DNA of 64,000 nt from Saussurea involucrata (Eukaryota; Streptophyta; Magnoliopsida; Asterales; Asteraceae), in NCBI GenBank assembly GCA_033807775.1, contig CM066326.1, positions 94,900,873 through 94,964,872 on the forward strand, written 5' to 3'. Positions 10,401 through 22,441 of the stretch are shown here, piece after piece. Within the stretch, counting starts at the first letter, position 1; each line of letters starts with the position of its first letter. A model generated the notes under the pieces. It saw nothing but the letters and a program-made list of their open reading frames with translations, did no database searches and was not told the DNA's origin. A program made the position numbers and the translations under genes.

Positions 10401-11865
10401 GTTCTTCCTTAGCTTAAGACGTAATATTCTACGACCTAGTGGGTTCATAGCCTTCATGCATGACAATACAGTAAATAAATCCTTTTACACATTTTATCAT
10501 TTTAAATAAACAACATTTAGAAACACTCGGGTACCCGTGACCCCATCACTCTTATAACTTCAAAACCCTGCACAACGATTTGAGAATCGTTGGCATGCAT
10601 CTTCCCGTGAACCTCAATCTCGCTCAATCCAAACAATGTTATTATGATAGTAATATATTGCATGAAAATCTTTTCGTATGAGACCATTCTGAAAGAATTA
10701 CCGACACAAAGTAAACCAGTCGGTTCTCACACTCAATTGTATGATATCAAAAGGTCAATAAGCATTTTGGTATAAGTGAATTGCAGTTAACCATTTTCTT
10801 GACCCTTTTCGTAACAATTTAACTTATCATTAAAAGTGTGGAATACTTTGCAAATCGTTAAGCCCAAAATTTCAATGTGCGACGTAACTGATATCGTTTT
10901 TTTTAAACGTGTACTCGTACAAGCTGACTCATTTTGTTCAAAGTTGACAGTTATGTTTTTATTTTTAAATCGTGAAAATTTCATGTCACATAAAAGGACG
11001 CTATGCATGAGACTCTATTTGCAATAGAAGGCTACTCACTCAACAAGGTCAACCGCTTACTCACGCAGCTTATCCTTGATACTCCACTTACGACCAAGGG
11101 TCGCCCCCTCGATCAAACACTAACTTGATGTACATGCGTTCCACATCTCACTTACTCAACCATTTCACACTATTTTCGCTTTGATCGACTATCTCACTTT
11201 CTACTTCTACATGCTTTCAATTTATTATAAATATCTTATTCCATTTATTCTGCCAATGAAAAGCTCGGCTAAAAGTCAGGGCTCCATTGATACTTTCAAG
11301 GTTTTGACACTGTTCTATCTTACCATCCCAACTGATCTATCCCATAATTTACATAACTAGGACTCTCCCGAAACTGGAGTCTTACTCAAACTCAAACATT
11401 CATCCTCTCCGAATCTACGAAGAGCTACCTCTAGACGACTCATAACATTCTTCACAACGTTTCTTCTCTACGATGTCTACATACATCACATCATAATGAC
11501 TCTTACACGACACTTCCCCAAGCAATGGAGCTCGGTCTATCCCTCCGGGATCTTGCTGACCTATTCCTCAACGTTCTCCCAGCCATAGCGCTAAACTGAA
11601 AGAAACCGATAGTTAATGCTTGCTAGACGTGACACAACAAATTTGCTATAAGTAAGGTATTGTAAGCACGCACATGTACCTGTAAGTTCGTAATTACACT
11701 GGCCAGGTGTAATCCCAAACTTGCCTTACACGTTTGTCCTTGGCACCTTATTCCTAAGCGCATTTATAGTGATCGTTCCTAGAGGCAATCTTATGTCTCG
11801 GCTGTGTTCCTCATCTTACAGTTTAAGTTTAGGCTCGAATGGTCACCTAAATCCCTTAAACTAAG
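7479..11865 (-). other. Internal region of element B, decayed and non-coding
   Basis: The plus strand is strongly C/T/A-rich with no long frame on either strand. Just inside the stem-loop the minus strand still reads like the end of a chromodomain (a 'RYPHLF' trace), so the region derives at least partly from pol. Landmarks shared with element C in the same order and spacing include a 'ctctcatggtcattcgtac' segment near 9570 and a 'tagccttcatgcatgacaa' segment at 10448. Confidence 0.75.
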
Positions 11866-11877
11866 GCTCTGATACCA
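11866..11877 (-). other. Primer-binding site of element B
   Basis: Minus strand TGGTATCAGAGC, complementary to initiator tRNA-Met, two bases from the inner end of the 5' LTR. Confidence 0.92.
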
Positions 11878-11879
11878 TT

Positions 11880-13577
11880 TGTAACGTCCCAATTTTCATA
11901 ACAAGAATTTATCTAGAATATAGCATTCAGATTACATTATTATCTTGTTCATAAACATTCTTTTCACTAAGCTAAGCAAAATTGACAGCGGAAGTCTCTA
12001 ATCCACAACCGAGATCTCTATCTAAACATCAGCCAAAAGACTTGGAGTCGCTCTAAGTTCCAAATCCTTCCTGCCATCACACGGTTCTTACTTGAAGAAC
12101 CTTTAACATGCTTACCTGAAAATGGTTTAGTTTTGAAAGCGAGGGTTAGACCAAAAGGTCTAGTGAATTCCCTCCGAAAACAACATGTAACCAGTATAAA
12201 ACATTTATGAAAATATCATCGTAAACCTTAACATAACATCAGGCATGGTACTACACTGTATATAGGATCACATAAACATTCTGCGATCGGGGCCCAATAG
12301 GTTACCCTCTCGCCCTCAACCGGAGCCTACGCAAACTCCCCTTCCCAGAGCTTACGCAGACCCCCCTTTCTACTCGAAATAGGAGGAAACGGATTCCAAC
12401 CTACCAGTCTGTCATAAACATCCAAGGGATCATCAGACCCCGAGGATCTATCTCTGATCCTACAGTGTAGACCGACTCCACATAGCACGTCATTCATTTC
12501 ATAAAACTTGCACCTTTAAAACCTTAGTAAATCGTCATTCTCAGCTCATCAAGTACAATACATTTTCTCAGGTAAAACAGGTATTTCATGGAAAACATGC
12601 GTAACGGTTATAAACATTTCATGCTCGTAATGAAACCATAATCAGTCAAAATCATTTAACACTTTAAGTCGTAAAAAGGGTTTAGGGAACTCACCTTGCT
12701 TGACGTACAACGCGTTTCTTAAATACTTCCAAGCTAACCCAAACGAACACCTAAGGCAATAGATCCTCATAAGATAAAACGGCTCAGCCTACTGTCCAGC
12801 ACAAGATTTCCGGGTACTGACATGTCCGGATACCACACTTGTCCGGATGCCACACTTGTCCGGATACTACACTAGTCCGGATACCATACTAGTCCGGATA
12901 CCATACTAGTCCGGATACCATACTAGTCCGGATAAACCTCACCCGGAAACTACCATGGAGTTTTACCCGGACACTAGCATCCGTATCCGGAAACCACCAT
13001 ATCATCAAGAACTGAAGGTGTCCGGATACGACTGCTGTCCGAAAATAAATTTCTTAAAAGTGATTTCTAACCCGATTTTAGCCATCTGCTTGATTAGATA
13101 ACCATAAGGGTTCATCCACCAACCCCAAACACCCAATTAATCCCACTTTAATCCCTTAAAAACGATTCCAAATGACAAAACCCATAAACTTCATTTTAAG
13201 GGGAAAAAAAATGGTGAAAACTCAAGTAATCACCCACCTCAGTCCTAAGGATTCATAATAATAGGAAGGAGAAGCATTAATCTAATCAGATGAACGAATT
13301 AGTATACATTACCTTGCAGATTCTAGTTTGATTTCTCCTTTCTCCCTTGATTTCTTCTCAAACCTTCTTCCTTTCTCTCTCTCTTCTTCTTCCTTAGCCG
13401 CCAAACACTAAGAGCATTCTCAAACAATACTGATTTCAACCAAAAATGGAGGCTGCCCTAGGGATTGGAGTCTTCTTATACCCTTCATAAATTTACAATC
13501 TAGTCCCTCAAGTTTACTTCCATTTATTTTACTTTGACCACCAACTTTAAAACTCACTAGAATAATGGGTTGTTACA
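11880..13577 (-). repeat. 5' LTR of element B (1698 bp)
   Basis: Nearly identical to the LTR at 5766-7441. The length difference comes mainly from one extra 17-bp array unit (seven units, 12824 to 12942) and a longer A run near 13204. The stem-loop is at 12147-12162. Confidence 0.93.
12824..12942. repeat. 17-bp tandem array with TCCGGA core, 7 units
   Basis: Units start at 12824, 12841, 12858, 12875, 12892, 12909 and 12926. One unit more than in the partner LTR, so the array changed length after or during insertion. Confidence 0.92.
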
Positions 13578-14129
13578 CTACGGCTAGACGATGGTTTGGT
13601 TTTTGACAACCCGGGTCTACTTCTTACATACTCTGGCGAGACGAGTCTCAAAGTGTTAAGCTCCACTTTCTCGATGTACACTTCAATCACAGTACGGTCG
13701 TCAACATACTGGCGTATGTTGGCTACATCTTCGTCGGTACTCAATTCTACCAGTCCAGTCAAGAAGTCTGCATTCGGCCTCTTAAAATACAACCTATTAT
13801 ATTTTGGTTCTTCATATTCCAGCTCTTTCGTGATCTGTTCAAGCAGTTGCATAGAAAGATCCTCCACATCTAACATGTCAACATAAATTTCTAGACCACG
13901 AAAATAATGTCTTTTAGGTGGTTCCGTAAAGTAACCACCATGATGGACTTTCATGGTGAACAATTGTGGATATTTATCTGTTGATGAAATTAATTAATAT
14001 AGTTAGTTCGTAGAAACAAGCAAAAAAATCAATGAAACATGAACACTAACCATATAACTCTTTGCCAGTGTCTGAAAGCGATTCAGATAAACGTCTAAAG
14101 CACCAAACATGAAGGTTTGGGGATGCCAT
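13578..14129 (-). pseudogene. PB1-like domain gene (MULE-associated type), two exons, interrupted by element B
   Basis: Exon 1 runs from an ATG at 14129 to 14051, the intron from 14050 to 13978 (73 bases, GT...AG), and exon 2 from 13977 onward. Joined, exon 1 passes in frame into '...KYPQLFTMKVHHGG', the characteristic opening of the PB1-like domain found in plant MULE-related proteins; 'IEVYIEKVE' is its later strand. Exon 2 reaches the target site of element B at 13582. The last few codons and a TAA lie on the far side of B at 5745-5747, so the pre-insertion protein was about 164 residues. The joined frame is open up to the insertion, so the gene may have been intact when B landed. I infer a transposon-derived or domesticated gene; its function is unknown. 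The MULE transposase remnant at 15.1-15.8 kb lies upstream on the same strand, so it is not the rest of this gene. Confidence 0.65.
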
Positions 14130-14193
14130 GTAAGAATACGTTAACGAATAATATGTTATCGTTTATGTGTTTTACGACTAATCTAGCCTAGGT

Positions 14194-14202
14194 TATTTAT
14201 AG
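14194..14202 (-). promoter_or_regulatory. Candidate TATA box of the PB1-like gene
   Basis: Minus strand CTATAAATA, about 65 bases before the exon 1 ATG, a normal distance for a short plant leader. Confidence 0.5.
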
Positions 14203-15109
14203 GAAAATGTGGATGCTTTTACTACACTTAGGTCCCTGTCTTTGCTCTAACACAACTTAGGTCCCTATCTTTTCTCTAACACAACTTCGATCCCTATCAA
14301 TGCTATCGTATGATATAGTTCTATATAACCATTACTATTCTCTCCATTTAGACTACTACCATTATGATCATCATCCCATGTTCTGTTTCAAGTACCTTTC
14401 AAAAGATAACTGGTCCCAATCAATGTTCAGATCAACGCACATAAGTTATGTTTGATACATTACAACGCACTAAACATACAATATTTATCATCTCAATCAA
14501 TGTTCAGATCAGCAGTATCATATGATATAGTTCCATGTGGTTCATGTGGTTCATGTGAAAAATACAACTCATAAATGTTATAAAAGATTATTTCATAGCA
14601 AACACATACTAGTAAATACAGTACAAATTTATCCAAATTTGAGGCTTCGGCTAGTGAATAAAGTTGTACAATATCCCCACCTAAACAACCGAGTACACAA
14701 GAACTCCGAATCTCTGTGCACTTGACATCCCGTATAGGTTGGCTGATTGGAGTTTTAAGCCGCTGAACCACGGTTAGGTTAGATACATCATGCAAGGTCA
14801 AGTCAGAGGTTACCTCATTCGGATAAACAAACATGGGGTTTTGCTTGTTAATGATGCTAGATTTTGGTAGCCGTACTCTATCCACGTGGGCCCGCAACGA
14901 GCTTGTTTTTGAATTCTTATGGCACGTTTAGATCAACAGTATCATATGATATAGTTCCACGTGGTTCAAGCTCTGACGGACCCGCGTTGTTACTTAGTTG
15001 AGTGCTTGTGCGTCTACTCCTTGGCACGGTTGAAAAGGCGGGATTTGGACACTCTCCACGAGTATGTCCTACGCATTGGCACCGAGTACATCTTCGATGT
15101 ATCGAACCT
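14203..15109. other. Repeat-rich remnant DNA between the PB1-like gene and the MULE remnant
   Basis: Bases 14228-14300 hold three copies of a roughly 30-bp unit with 'acaactta/cggtccctatc'. A segment 'cagtatcatatgatatagttcca' occurs at about 14513 and again at 14939. A 134-codon minus-strand frame at 14493-14897 spans part of this and matches nothing I recognise. I see no intact gene. Confidence 0.5.
14546..14646. repeat. Second copy of the 100-bp direct repeat
   Basis: Near-identical to 5662-5762 and in the same orientation. After GAGGCT both sites continue with CGGCTAG, so the repeat extends slightly beyond the point where element B inserted in the other copy. Confidence 0.85.
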
Positions 15110-15816
15110 TCACCACGTGATGGACGTCGGTCGTTCTTTCTCGGTCTCCCCAGCTCTGTTCTTATTGATTAAAGGTGGATAACATGGCAGATGCGGGTCG
15201 GGTGGAGACACCCATGCTTCAGGGGGTCCAGCTGGGTTTATTACCTCCACGTATGTTCTCCGGTAATATTCGGACCTGAAGAAAGGAACAGCCAAGTCGC
15301 TGCAATCTCTACGACCCATATATCTTGCCATAACGATGGCATGGCCGCACGGTAACCCAAATTTTTCCCATTCGTGACACGAACAAGTGTGGTCGGTCAT
15401 ATGCACAATCGCGTGAACATGGCCATCCTGAACCTCTTACCTCCCATACCCGATTTCTCTTACCGTCCATGTCGCCGCGCGACGCGCCCTGTTCTGAACT
15501 ATCTCCTCCGCCGTTGGTGTGAGTGCATTTTGCATCTCAGCTCTTTTTCGGCGTCGAAGTTGGTACCACTCTTGTTGAAAGGCCCGAAAGTAGTCCATAA
15601 GATTAACAATCGGACATCTACGCGCAAAACGAGAGAGTGCATTCACCGACTCTGCACTATTGGAGGTCAGAATGTCATACCGTTGTCCAGGAAAATGGGT
15701 CGCGGACCACCTCTCCAGTCCAGCTTCGTCCATGACTTTGGCTGCTTCCTTGGCACTAAATCGTAGCAGATTCATGTACCGGTTAAACTCTCAATCCGTA
15801 TATGCTCTGCATGCCG
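15110..15816 (-). pseudogene. MULE (MuDR-type) transposase C-terminus with SWIM zinc finger
   Basis: One minus-strand frame enters from 15816 and runs to 15110 with two in-frame stops: one a few codons upstream of 15775 and one at 15437-15439. The first part ('EFNRYMNLLRFSAKEAAKVMDEAG' region, split by the first stop) is typical of the segment after the MULE transposase core. The second part has the SWIM zinc-binding pattern C-x-C...C-x-H in 'CSCHEWEKFGLPCGHA'. The catalytic domain is absent because the LTR starting at 15817 cuts the gene. SWIM fingers are thought to bind DNA or protein during transposition. This copy cannot make an active protein. Confidence 0.75.
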
Positions 15817-16250
15817 TGTAACGACCCGAAATCCCATACATAGTTCAAATAGCATACATTGCATAACGTCGTTAAAAACCGTCATTCTGTTCCCTCTAAC
15901 AGGGATTTATCTCGAATTTTCGTTGTATTATTTTTGTAAATTACAAGTTTTAACTTGGGGTTAAGTTTGTATTTGTTTAAAGTTATTGGTTGAAGTGGAT
16001 TTTCTATTTGAGGGTTTGTTGTGTCATTCCTTTAAAGTTAGGGGTGTATTTGGTAATTTGAGCTATGACTCACTATGTTTAAGTAAGAGGTGTCACACAA
16101 TTAGTCTTAAGTGACTAATTGTGTGTGTGTGTGGTTATTTCGGTAACGAGAGAGAGAGATAGAGCCGAGAGTTAGAGATAGAAAGAACGAGAAGAGGAGA
16201 AGAGGAAAGCTTATCAATTTCAGCTGGAAAAGAGGAATCAACTAAGGTAA
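15817..16250 (+). repeat. Outer plus-strand LTR, segment 1
   Basis: Begins TGTAACGACCCGAAATCCC. From 15913 it matches the start of LTR H read on its minus strand ('gaattttcgttgta...cttggggttaag'). The first 95 bases differ and include an 18-base stretch, CTAACAGGGATTTATCTC (15896-15913), shared with LTR F. A GT repeat and a GA-rich segment lead to AAG|GTAA at 16246, where element C inserted. Confidence 0.7.
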
Positions 16251-18023
16251 TATAACAACCCAACATTTTTAATCAAGCAACAACGTATAAATAAAGCGTT
16301 CCCAAAATCGGGTCCCAAAATTTCTTACATAAGTCTCAAAATTTAGGTTGGCGGAATCAACCTATTACACAACTGAGAATGAGCTAAACTATCGCAATAG
16401 TGTCTCTATCTCTATCGCACTTCCTTGCTACCAGCTCAGCTCACTTGCCCGAGCCTTTCATTACCTGCTTACCTGAAAAGGTTTAGTTTGGAAAATGCGA
16501 GGGTTAGACCATGAGGTCTAGTGAGTCCCTCCTGACAGTTATCAAAATCATTTTAAAACTTTTCAAAACTTTCATGTAAACTTTCAATAATAGACTTTCA
16601 CATAACTGAACATCAAAATCTTTCATATAAACTTCCACTTACTTTTCGTAAACTTTCACATAAAAGCTTTAACATAACTGAACATCAAAATCTTTCATAT
16701 AAACTTCCACTTACCTTTCGTAAACTTTCACATAAAAGCTTTCACATAACTGAACATCAAAATCTTTCATATAAACTTCCACTTACTTTTCGTAAACTTT
16801 CACATAAAAGCTTTCACGGAATTAGATCTGCCCCTAGTAATCTGACACCCTGAAGCCACCCTAAGGTGACAACGAGTCAGTCTCATGCTGCCTTATATTG
16901 GGGCCACTTCCCCTGGCATAAAGGGTCTACTCTCTCGCACGAGTACTGGCGGGTCTACTCTCCCGTCTTGGCCAGTTTACGTCTAACATAATGCATGCAT
17001 TCACGGAATAGGTCTGCCCCATAAATTAAACACGGAATAGGCCTGCCCCATAAACTAGACACGGAATAGGTCCGCCCCATAATTCATTTACAAATCTCAT
17101 TTAAAACTGTAAACAACTTTCATGCAGCCAAAAGCATAAAAATAAAACATGGCATTTCTCATCATGTACTCGCTTTCGAAAACACGTAAAAGGTCACGTA
17201 TTTTAGTCAGAAAACTCACCTGCTTTCCTTGCTTTAAAGCTTCTCACTTAGGCTTTTGATCTCGAAATAAAACACCTAACATTTAGAAACGCATAGCATT
17301 AATCTACCAATGCTACTCAACCCACTTCTAGGTTTGTTAAATCAAATGATCAAACACTCATTTGACATCTACAACTTTCATTACGGGACTTGTAACTACC
17401 GGGACTCCAATATACCGGGAGTCAACTACACCGGGACTCCACATTACCAGGAGTCGACCACACCGGGACTCCACCCTACCGGGAGTCGACCACACCGGGA
17501 CTCCACCCTACCGGGAGTCGAACACACCGGGAGTCGAGTTTCTGCTCGGTCTCGGCTATTACGTTAATTCTAGATTTCAATACTTAATCGAAGGAACATA
17601 CCAAGCGAATGATGGTAGAGGTTTTTATTGCAAACCTAACCATCGCAATCAATTTCTTAAACTCAGAACTCTTTGATTCTAAAATTACCAAACGCAGTGA
17701 TTAACCCATTTACTTTCACATACAGGACTTCAAATCCCATTCTTAGATACAAAGAACAGAACTAAGGAGAAGATGGTTCAGATTAAATACCTGGACCTCG
17801 ATTGCAAGAATTTCTCCTCCCTAACTCTTCAATTCGTATGAAATCGCCACTCTCCTTCTCTGCACTTTCTCAGCCGCTACACACCGAAATGATTGGACTC
17901 CTAGGGTTTTGTGTCTTTAAATACTCTTTCCCCTTATTTACCAACTGGTCCCTCCACTTCCACAAATTATAAAACTTAACACATAACATAAAAGACTTTT
18001 CAGAAAAAGTCTCGGTCGTTACA
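16251..18023 (-). repeat. 3' LTR of element C (1773 bp)
   Basis: On the minus strand it runs TGTAACGACC...GGGTTGTTATA; the last bases are TA rather than CA, in both copies. It carries three diverged copies of a ~70-bp unit with 'actgaacatcaaaatctttcat' (16600-16810), short 'cacggaataggtctgcccc' repeats (17010-17080), the 16-bp array and a stem-loop at 16506-16521. Confidence 0.92.
17398..17545. repeat. 16-bp array of alternating ACCGGGACTCC / ACCGGGAGTCG units
   Basis: ACCGGG (one copy ACCAGG) starts at 17398, 17414, 17430, 17446, 17462, 17478, 17494, 17510 and 17526, exactly 16 bases apart, nine units. GACTCC and GGAGTC halves alternate so that neighbouring units form dyads with a 32-bp full period. 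Confidence 0.92.
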
Positions 18024-18060
18024 ACACTCCCCCCTCAAAAGAATTCCGTCCCCGAAATTC
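18024..18060 (-). promoter_or_regulatory. Polypurine tract and preceding stem-loop of element C
   Basis: Minus strand GAATTTCG / CGGAATTC around GGGA (18060-18041; one T-G pair), then GAGGGGGGAG against the LTR. Confidence 0.85.
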
Positions 18061-18325
18061 CATTTTCGAAAAGGCGAGGGTACATGCTCCTCATATCTGA
18101 CTCCACTTCCCATGTTGCTTCCCGTTCCTTGTGATACCTCCACTGAACTTTCACCAAACGAACCTCCTTATTCCTCGTATTTCGTACCTTACTGTCTACG
18201 ATCTCTATTGGCTCTTCCTCATACGCCAATTTCTCATCGATACTTACATCTTCTAACGAAATGGCCATATCAGCTTCGGCCAGGCACTTCTTCAAGTTCG
18301 ACACATGAAAACATCGGACGAACAC
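18035..18325 (-). pseudogene. pol: Chromodomain end of gypsy pol
   Basis: A 96-residue open end of a larger broken frame. 'FHVSNLKKCL' is the end of the integrase GPY/F region. The following 60 residues ('EEPIEIVDSKVR...VKVQWRYHKEREATWEVESDMRSMYPRLF') carry the chromodomain signature with its conserved aromatic residues, as in chromovirus integrases that tether insertion to marked chromatin. Upstream the frame breaks immediately. It shows that C descends from a coding Tekay-type element; the fragment is unlikely to be made as a protein. Confidence 0.85.
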
Positions 18326-21300
18326 TCTTTAACTCCTCTAACCAGTCTTACTTGTATGCCGCTGCTCTAACTCACTTACTAATGACAAAAGTCAACTTCT
18401 TATCGTCTGCATTTCTTGCAAGGTCGCCATCCTCTCACCTTCCACATCGGCTCTCCACAAAAGAGACGTGTAACACACTAAAATTTCTTCCCAAAATCCC
18501 ATCGAGTACCTCAAGATCGCGCACCATCTATTCCCTTTCATAACTTCGACGGGTCCACAGACTCAGACCATCTTACCTTTCTCTCAAACTTCAAGGCTCA
18601 AAAATCTTATGTTCTTCAATCCCACCAGTTCAAATCTACTCGGTCACCCTAAACCGTTCTGATGGAAAACATAACCGTATACCATACATTGGGACCGTCC
18701 TTGGCGAGTCACCACTTTGCTATGTCGTGCCATCTTGCACTATTTACTTGCAACCTCTCCGAATACTATACTCACTTAAATACCACTAAAAGAATCCAAG
18801 GCCACCTGCGCCTCCATTTGCTCGCCTCCGATCCCACGTCGGATCTTACGGTTATTCAACACGTCTACCTACGGCCTCTCATACTCCTTTACTTCCTTAA
18901 AAGAAAGAACTTGGCGAAAATTCCCCGCCACTACAACGAGACTCTAAACTATGAACTATCACTCTCCTGACTACTTGGCACAAGGCCACCCTTGCACCCC
19001 TCGACGAACTCACACCTAAGAGTTCCCTCCTCGGGTTACATGTAATTCTAGATCACTTCTTCCAAACGATACACGTCTAAGCAGGTCATATTCTCTTCCC
19101 GAAATTCATCGGCTACCGCTCAACAACAAAATCGTACGTTCTCACCACCTCATCATTTCACACTTAACGCGACTAGAAACGAAAAAACTTCCATGATTCC
19201 TCATTGAAGCATTCACCTATCCGAATCAAACTTATCCTGCAACACATCAGCTCTCCACTTTTTACCACACGCGTCTAGTCATATAACACAACTTCGGTTA
19301 TCCTCACAAAACTATTCTCAATAGCTTATCACTGCACGACTAGTTCGAATTACCATCACAACATCACTAACTCAAACTCATTCGACTGCCTTTTCCACTT
19401 CTTCCGCACTTAACATACACGAATCCCTTCTTCAATACTCTTTCTAGAAGTTCGCGCACTTATCGATGGCAATCTGCACACACTACTCCACCTCTCGGTG
19501 TTACTGTCAAGCTTACTACTTCTAACCTTCTCCTTTATTCTGACGTACTATCTTCACCTCTCCACAGTGACGTGAAGCACCGTCTCTTAAGCATTACTTG
19601 CCTCTCTCTTCTGCCCCTTTTGCTTGATGAAACATTCCCTCGATACTATACAAAATCAAACAGTTGCATCAAATTCTAACTTACGACGCTCAATCAAGCC
19701 ATCCCGAAAAGACACCTGCGATCGAAGTCATTACACATCCTTCGATCTCTCACTGGTACCTCCTCGAATAACTCCTCCATACGTAAGAAACAATTCACTT
19801 CCGTCAAATATTTCGCATCTACTACACCACATCTTCGACTACCCCATACATCGTCTTCCTTAAGTCTTCCAAAGATTTCGACAACATACTTACTTAGCAG
19901 CTCTCGCCATAAAAAACACTTGGTTTCTCATTTGGGTAATCACTCTCTTCTGTTCCAACATTCTATTTTGACACAAGCCAAATCACAACGCCAAATTTAC
20001 AATTCACGTGCTCTAACAATTTGATTAACCAATTGAACACCTCATCCGGAACCCTCGAAAAGCTCCTATCTGATGCTTCCTCTTCCTAACGCCACACTAC
20101 TATGACCATACATTCTCCACTCATAACACCTCGAAGTAGACCAGGTCTCCCATGGTCATTCGTGCACAACTCAAACTTACTCTCATGATCTCCCGCATCA
20201 ATAACTGAGTCTATCGTGCTACCTTGTCTTTCCGCAACTCTAGTTGAACCACAACTCATGAATTTCTGATCAACTCTAACGTACCCGTTTCTTGCTAGCT
20301 CTTTGCGATCTCAAACCATCGCATCGACAGGGCACAATCCCTCACCGATAGACATAAACTATACACTTACTTTGTTCGTGCTAAATACCTCATAGTTCTA
20401 CGTACCCCTCCATACTTCGTAAATAGAACGCTTAATCAAAATGAAAACTTCTCATCCCCATAACACCACTACAAGGTGTTCTATCAACTTTCAACCTTCT
20501 GGTTCACGTCTTCGGCCTCGGCCATCTTACACAGCTACTGACTTTTACAACAACAGCCAATCTGTAACTACTTCCTTTACTAATTCTTAACCATGGGTTC
20601 CCTCACGAGACCTAATTCCATCAACACATCATAGTCACTTCATAATACGTCTCCCTCTTTTCTGAAACTTACTCACGTAACATCAATATTACAATCTCAT
20701 CACAAAACTCATACTCACCACCGTGGACATTTCGCCTCTACCTCTCAACGCTACTTATGACAAGTTGCTAATACCAACACCTTGATGACTTCTCGTCTTT
20801 CCTCCGGACGCAACCGTCCTTCGGCAACTGTATTTCCAGTCACCGACCAAGGGTACAGACCCTCATACCACCGACATCAAAGTCCACTTCCGACTCTTTC
20901 CCTGTTCGCCTCTCTTCTAGAACACCAAAAAACGAAATTACCACATTCTTATCTGCTTTGTCCATCATCTCTCCACTCTAGAAATTCTTCTTTAGTTTAA
21001 TATATAGAACACTACGACCTAGTGAGTTCATAGCCTTCATGCATGACAACGCGATAAATTATTTTCACACTTTTTATCGTTTTTAAAGAACAATACCTAG
21101 AAACAACTTGGGTAAACACGACCCCAACATTCTCATAACTCCAACGCCCTGCAAACGATCCTCGAGGTCGTTTGCATGTAGCTTCCCGAAAACTTAATCT
21201 TTCTTCACCAAAAATATGTCGTTACAACATAAATATATTTGGATGAAAATCTTTTCATATAGCAAAATTCTGAAAGGAGATTACCGACACGAAATAAACC

Positions 21301-22427
21301 GGTCGATTCTCACACTCATTCATCTGACATCAACATGTCAAAAATCCTTTGGTTATAAAAGCTTTGCATTCAAACGTTTTCTTGACTTTTGCAACAATTT
21401 AAATCATCATAGAAAAGAGCGGAACATTTTACAAATCGGAAACCTCAAAACTTTATTGTGCGACGTAAATGGAATTGCATTTTTCTTTAAACATACGCTT
21501 GCACATGCTGACTCGATTCCGATCAAATCTGATATTTACACCTTTACTTATGAAAATCTCATGTACGCAAATAAAAACTTAATGCATGAAACTCTACTTT
21601 TAATTGAAGGCTACTCACTCAATAAGGTCAACCGCTTTACTCACGCAACTTATCATCAACACTCTACTTTCGACAGTGGTCGCCCTCTCGACCTTTCGAC
21701 AACTTGCTATATACGATAAACGGTCCACTTACTCAACCATTTCATACTGTTTTCGTCCTGAACAATTATCTCACATTCTACCTCTATACGCTTTCAATTC
21801 TCTACCGATATCTTCCTTCCATGATCCTGCCACTGAAAAGCTCGACTGAAGAGTCAGAGCCCCAATCTTGCTCTTGCTATAGAACTTACACTTTTAAGTT
21901 CTCGACACTGTCCTCTCTTATCATCCCAACCGGTCTACCCCGCAATTTCTAGAATCGGGACTCTCCTGAACCAGGAGTCTTACTCACAAGCAACCGCTCA
22001 TCCTCTTCGAATCCACGAAGATCTATCTCTAGACGGCTCAACACTTTCCAAACAACTTTATTCTCTATGACATATACATACATCACATCATATCTGATCT
22101 TTTACGATACTCCCCGACTATGGGTCTCAATCTACTTCTCAAGGATCTTACTGATATTCTTAAAGTACTGGCACGCGACACAAACACTAGCTTTTGGCTA
22201 CTACTTCGGAATAATAAGGTAGGTTAAGCACATACATGTACCTGTAAGTTCGCAATTACACTGGCCAGGTGGAATTTCAAACTTACCTTACATGACAGTC
22301 CTCAGTACCCTATTAGTCCTATCTTTATAATAGTGTCCTCCTAACGCATTTCCTGATTCTCAGTTGTGATTTCTACTCCCAAGTTTAAGTTTAGGCCCGT
22401 CCGGTCACCTAAATCCCTTAAACTATG
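18326..22427 (-). other. Internal region of element C, decayed
   Basis: C/T/A-rich plus strand with scattered short frames, the longest 167 codons on the plus strand (21216-21719) with no recognisable domain and the wrong strand for pol. Landmarks shared with B: 'ccaggtctcccatggtcattcg' near 20138 and 'tagccttcatgcatgacaa' at 21031. Confidence 0.7.
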
Positions 22428-22439
22428 GCTCTGATACCA
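22428..22439 (-). other. Primer-binding site of element C
   Basis: Minus strand TGGTATCAGAGC, two bases from the LTR end. Confidence 0.92.
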
Positions 22440-22441
22440 AC

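Larger units (their letters stand above)
5766..13577 (-). mobile_element. Element B: non-coding Tekay-like Ty3/gypsy LTR retrotransposon
   Basis: A complete 7.8-kb element with two nearly identical LTRs, TG...CA ends (TGTAACAACCC...GGGACGTTACA on the minus strand), a tRNA-Met primer site, a polypurine tract and a 5-bp target duplication, CTACG, at 5761-5765 and 13578-13582. The internal 4.4 kb has no frame above about 75 codons. Its 3' end, stem-loop and polypurine tract match element F, a coding Tekay-type element. The LTRs are young while the coding region is gone, so copying in trans is inferred. Confidence 0.93.

Noticed and set aside
14493..14897. 134-codon minus-strand frame between PB1-like and MULE remnants
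   Set aside because: Spans a direct repeat and a repeated 40-base segment; no recognisable protein, so reported only as repeat-rich DNA.
17310..17676. Frames of 85 and 104 codons in LTR C (also 23501-23867)
   Set aside because: Products of the 16-bp array read in two phases; they match between LTRs simply because the LTRs are copies.
21216..21719. 167-codon plus-strand frame inside element C
   Set aside because: Opposite to the element's sense, no domain, not open in element B.
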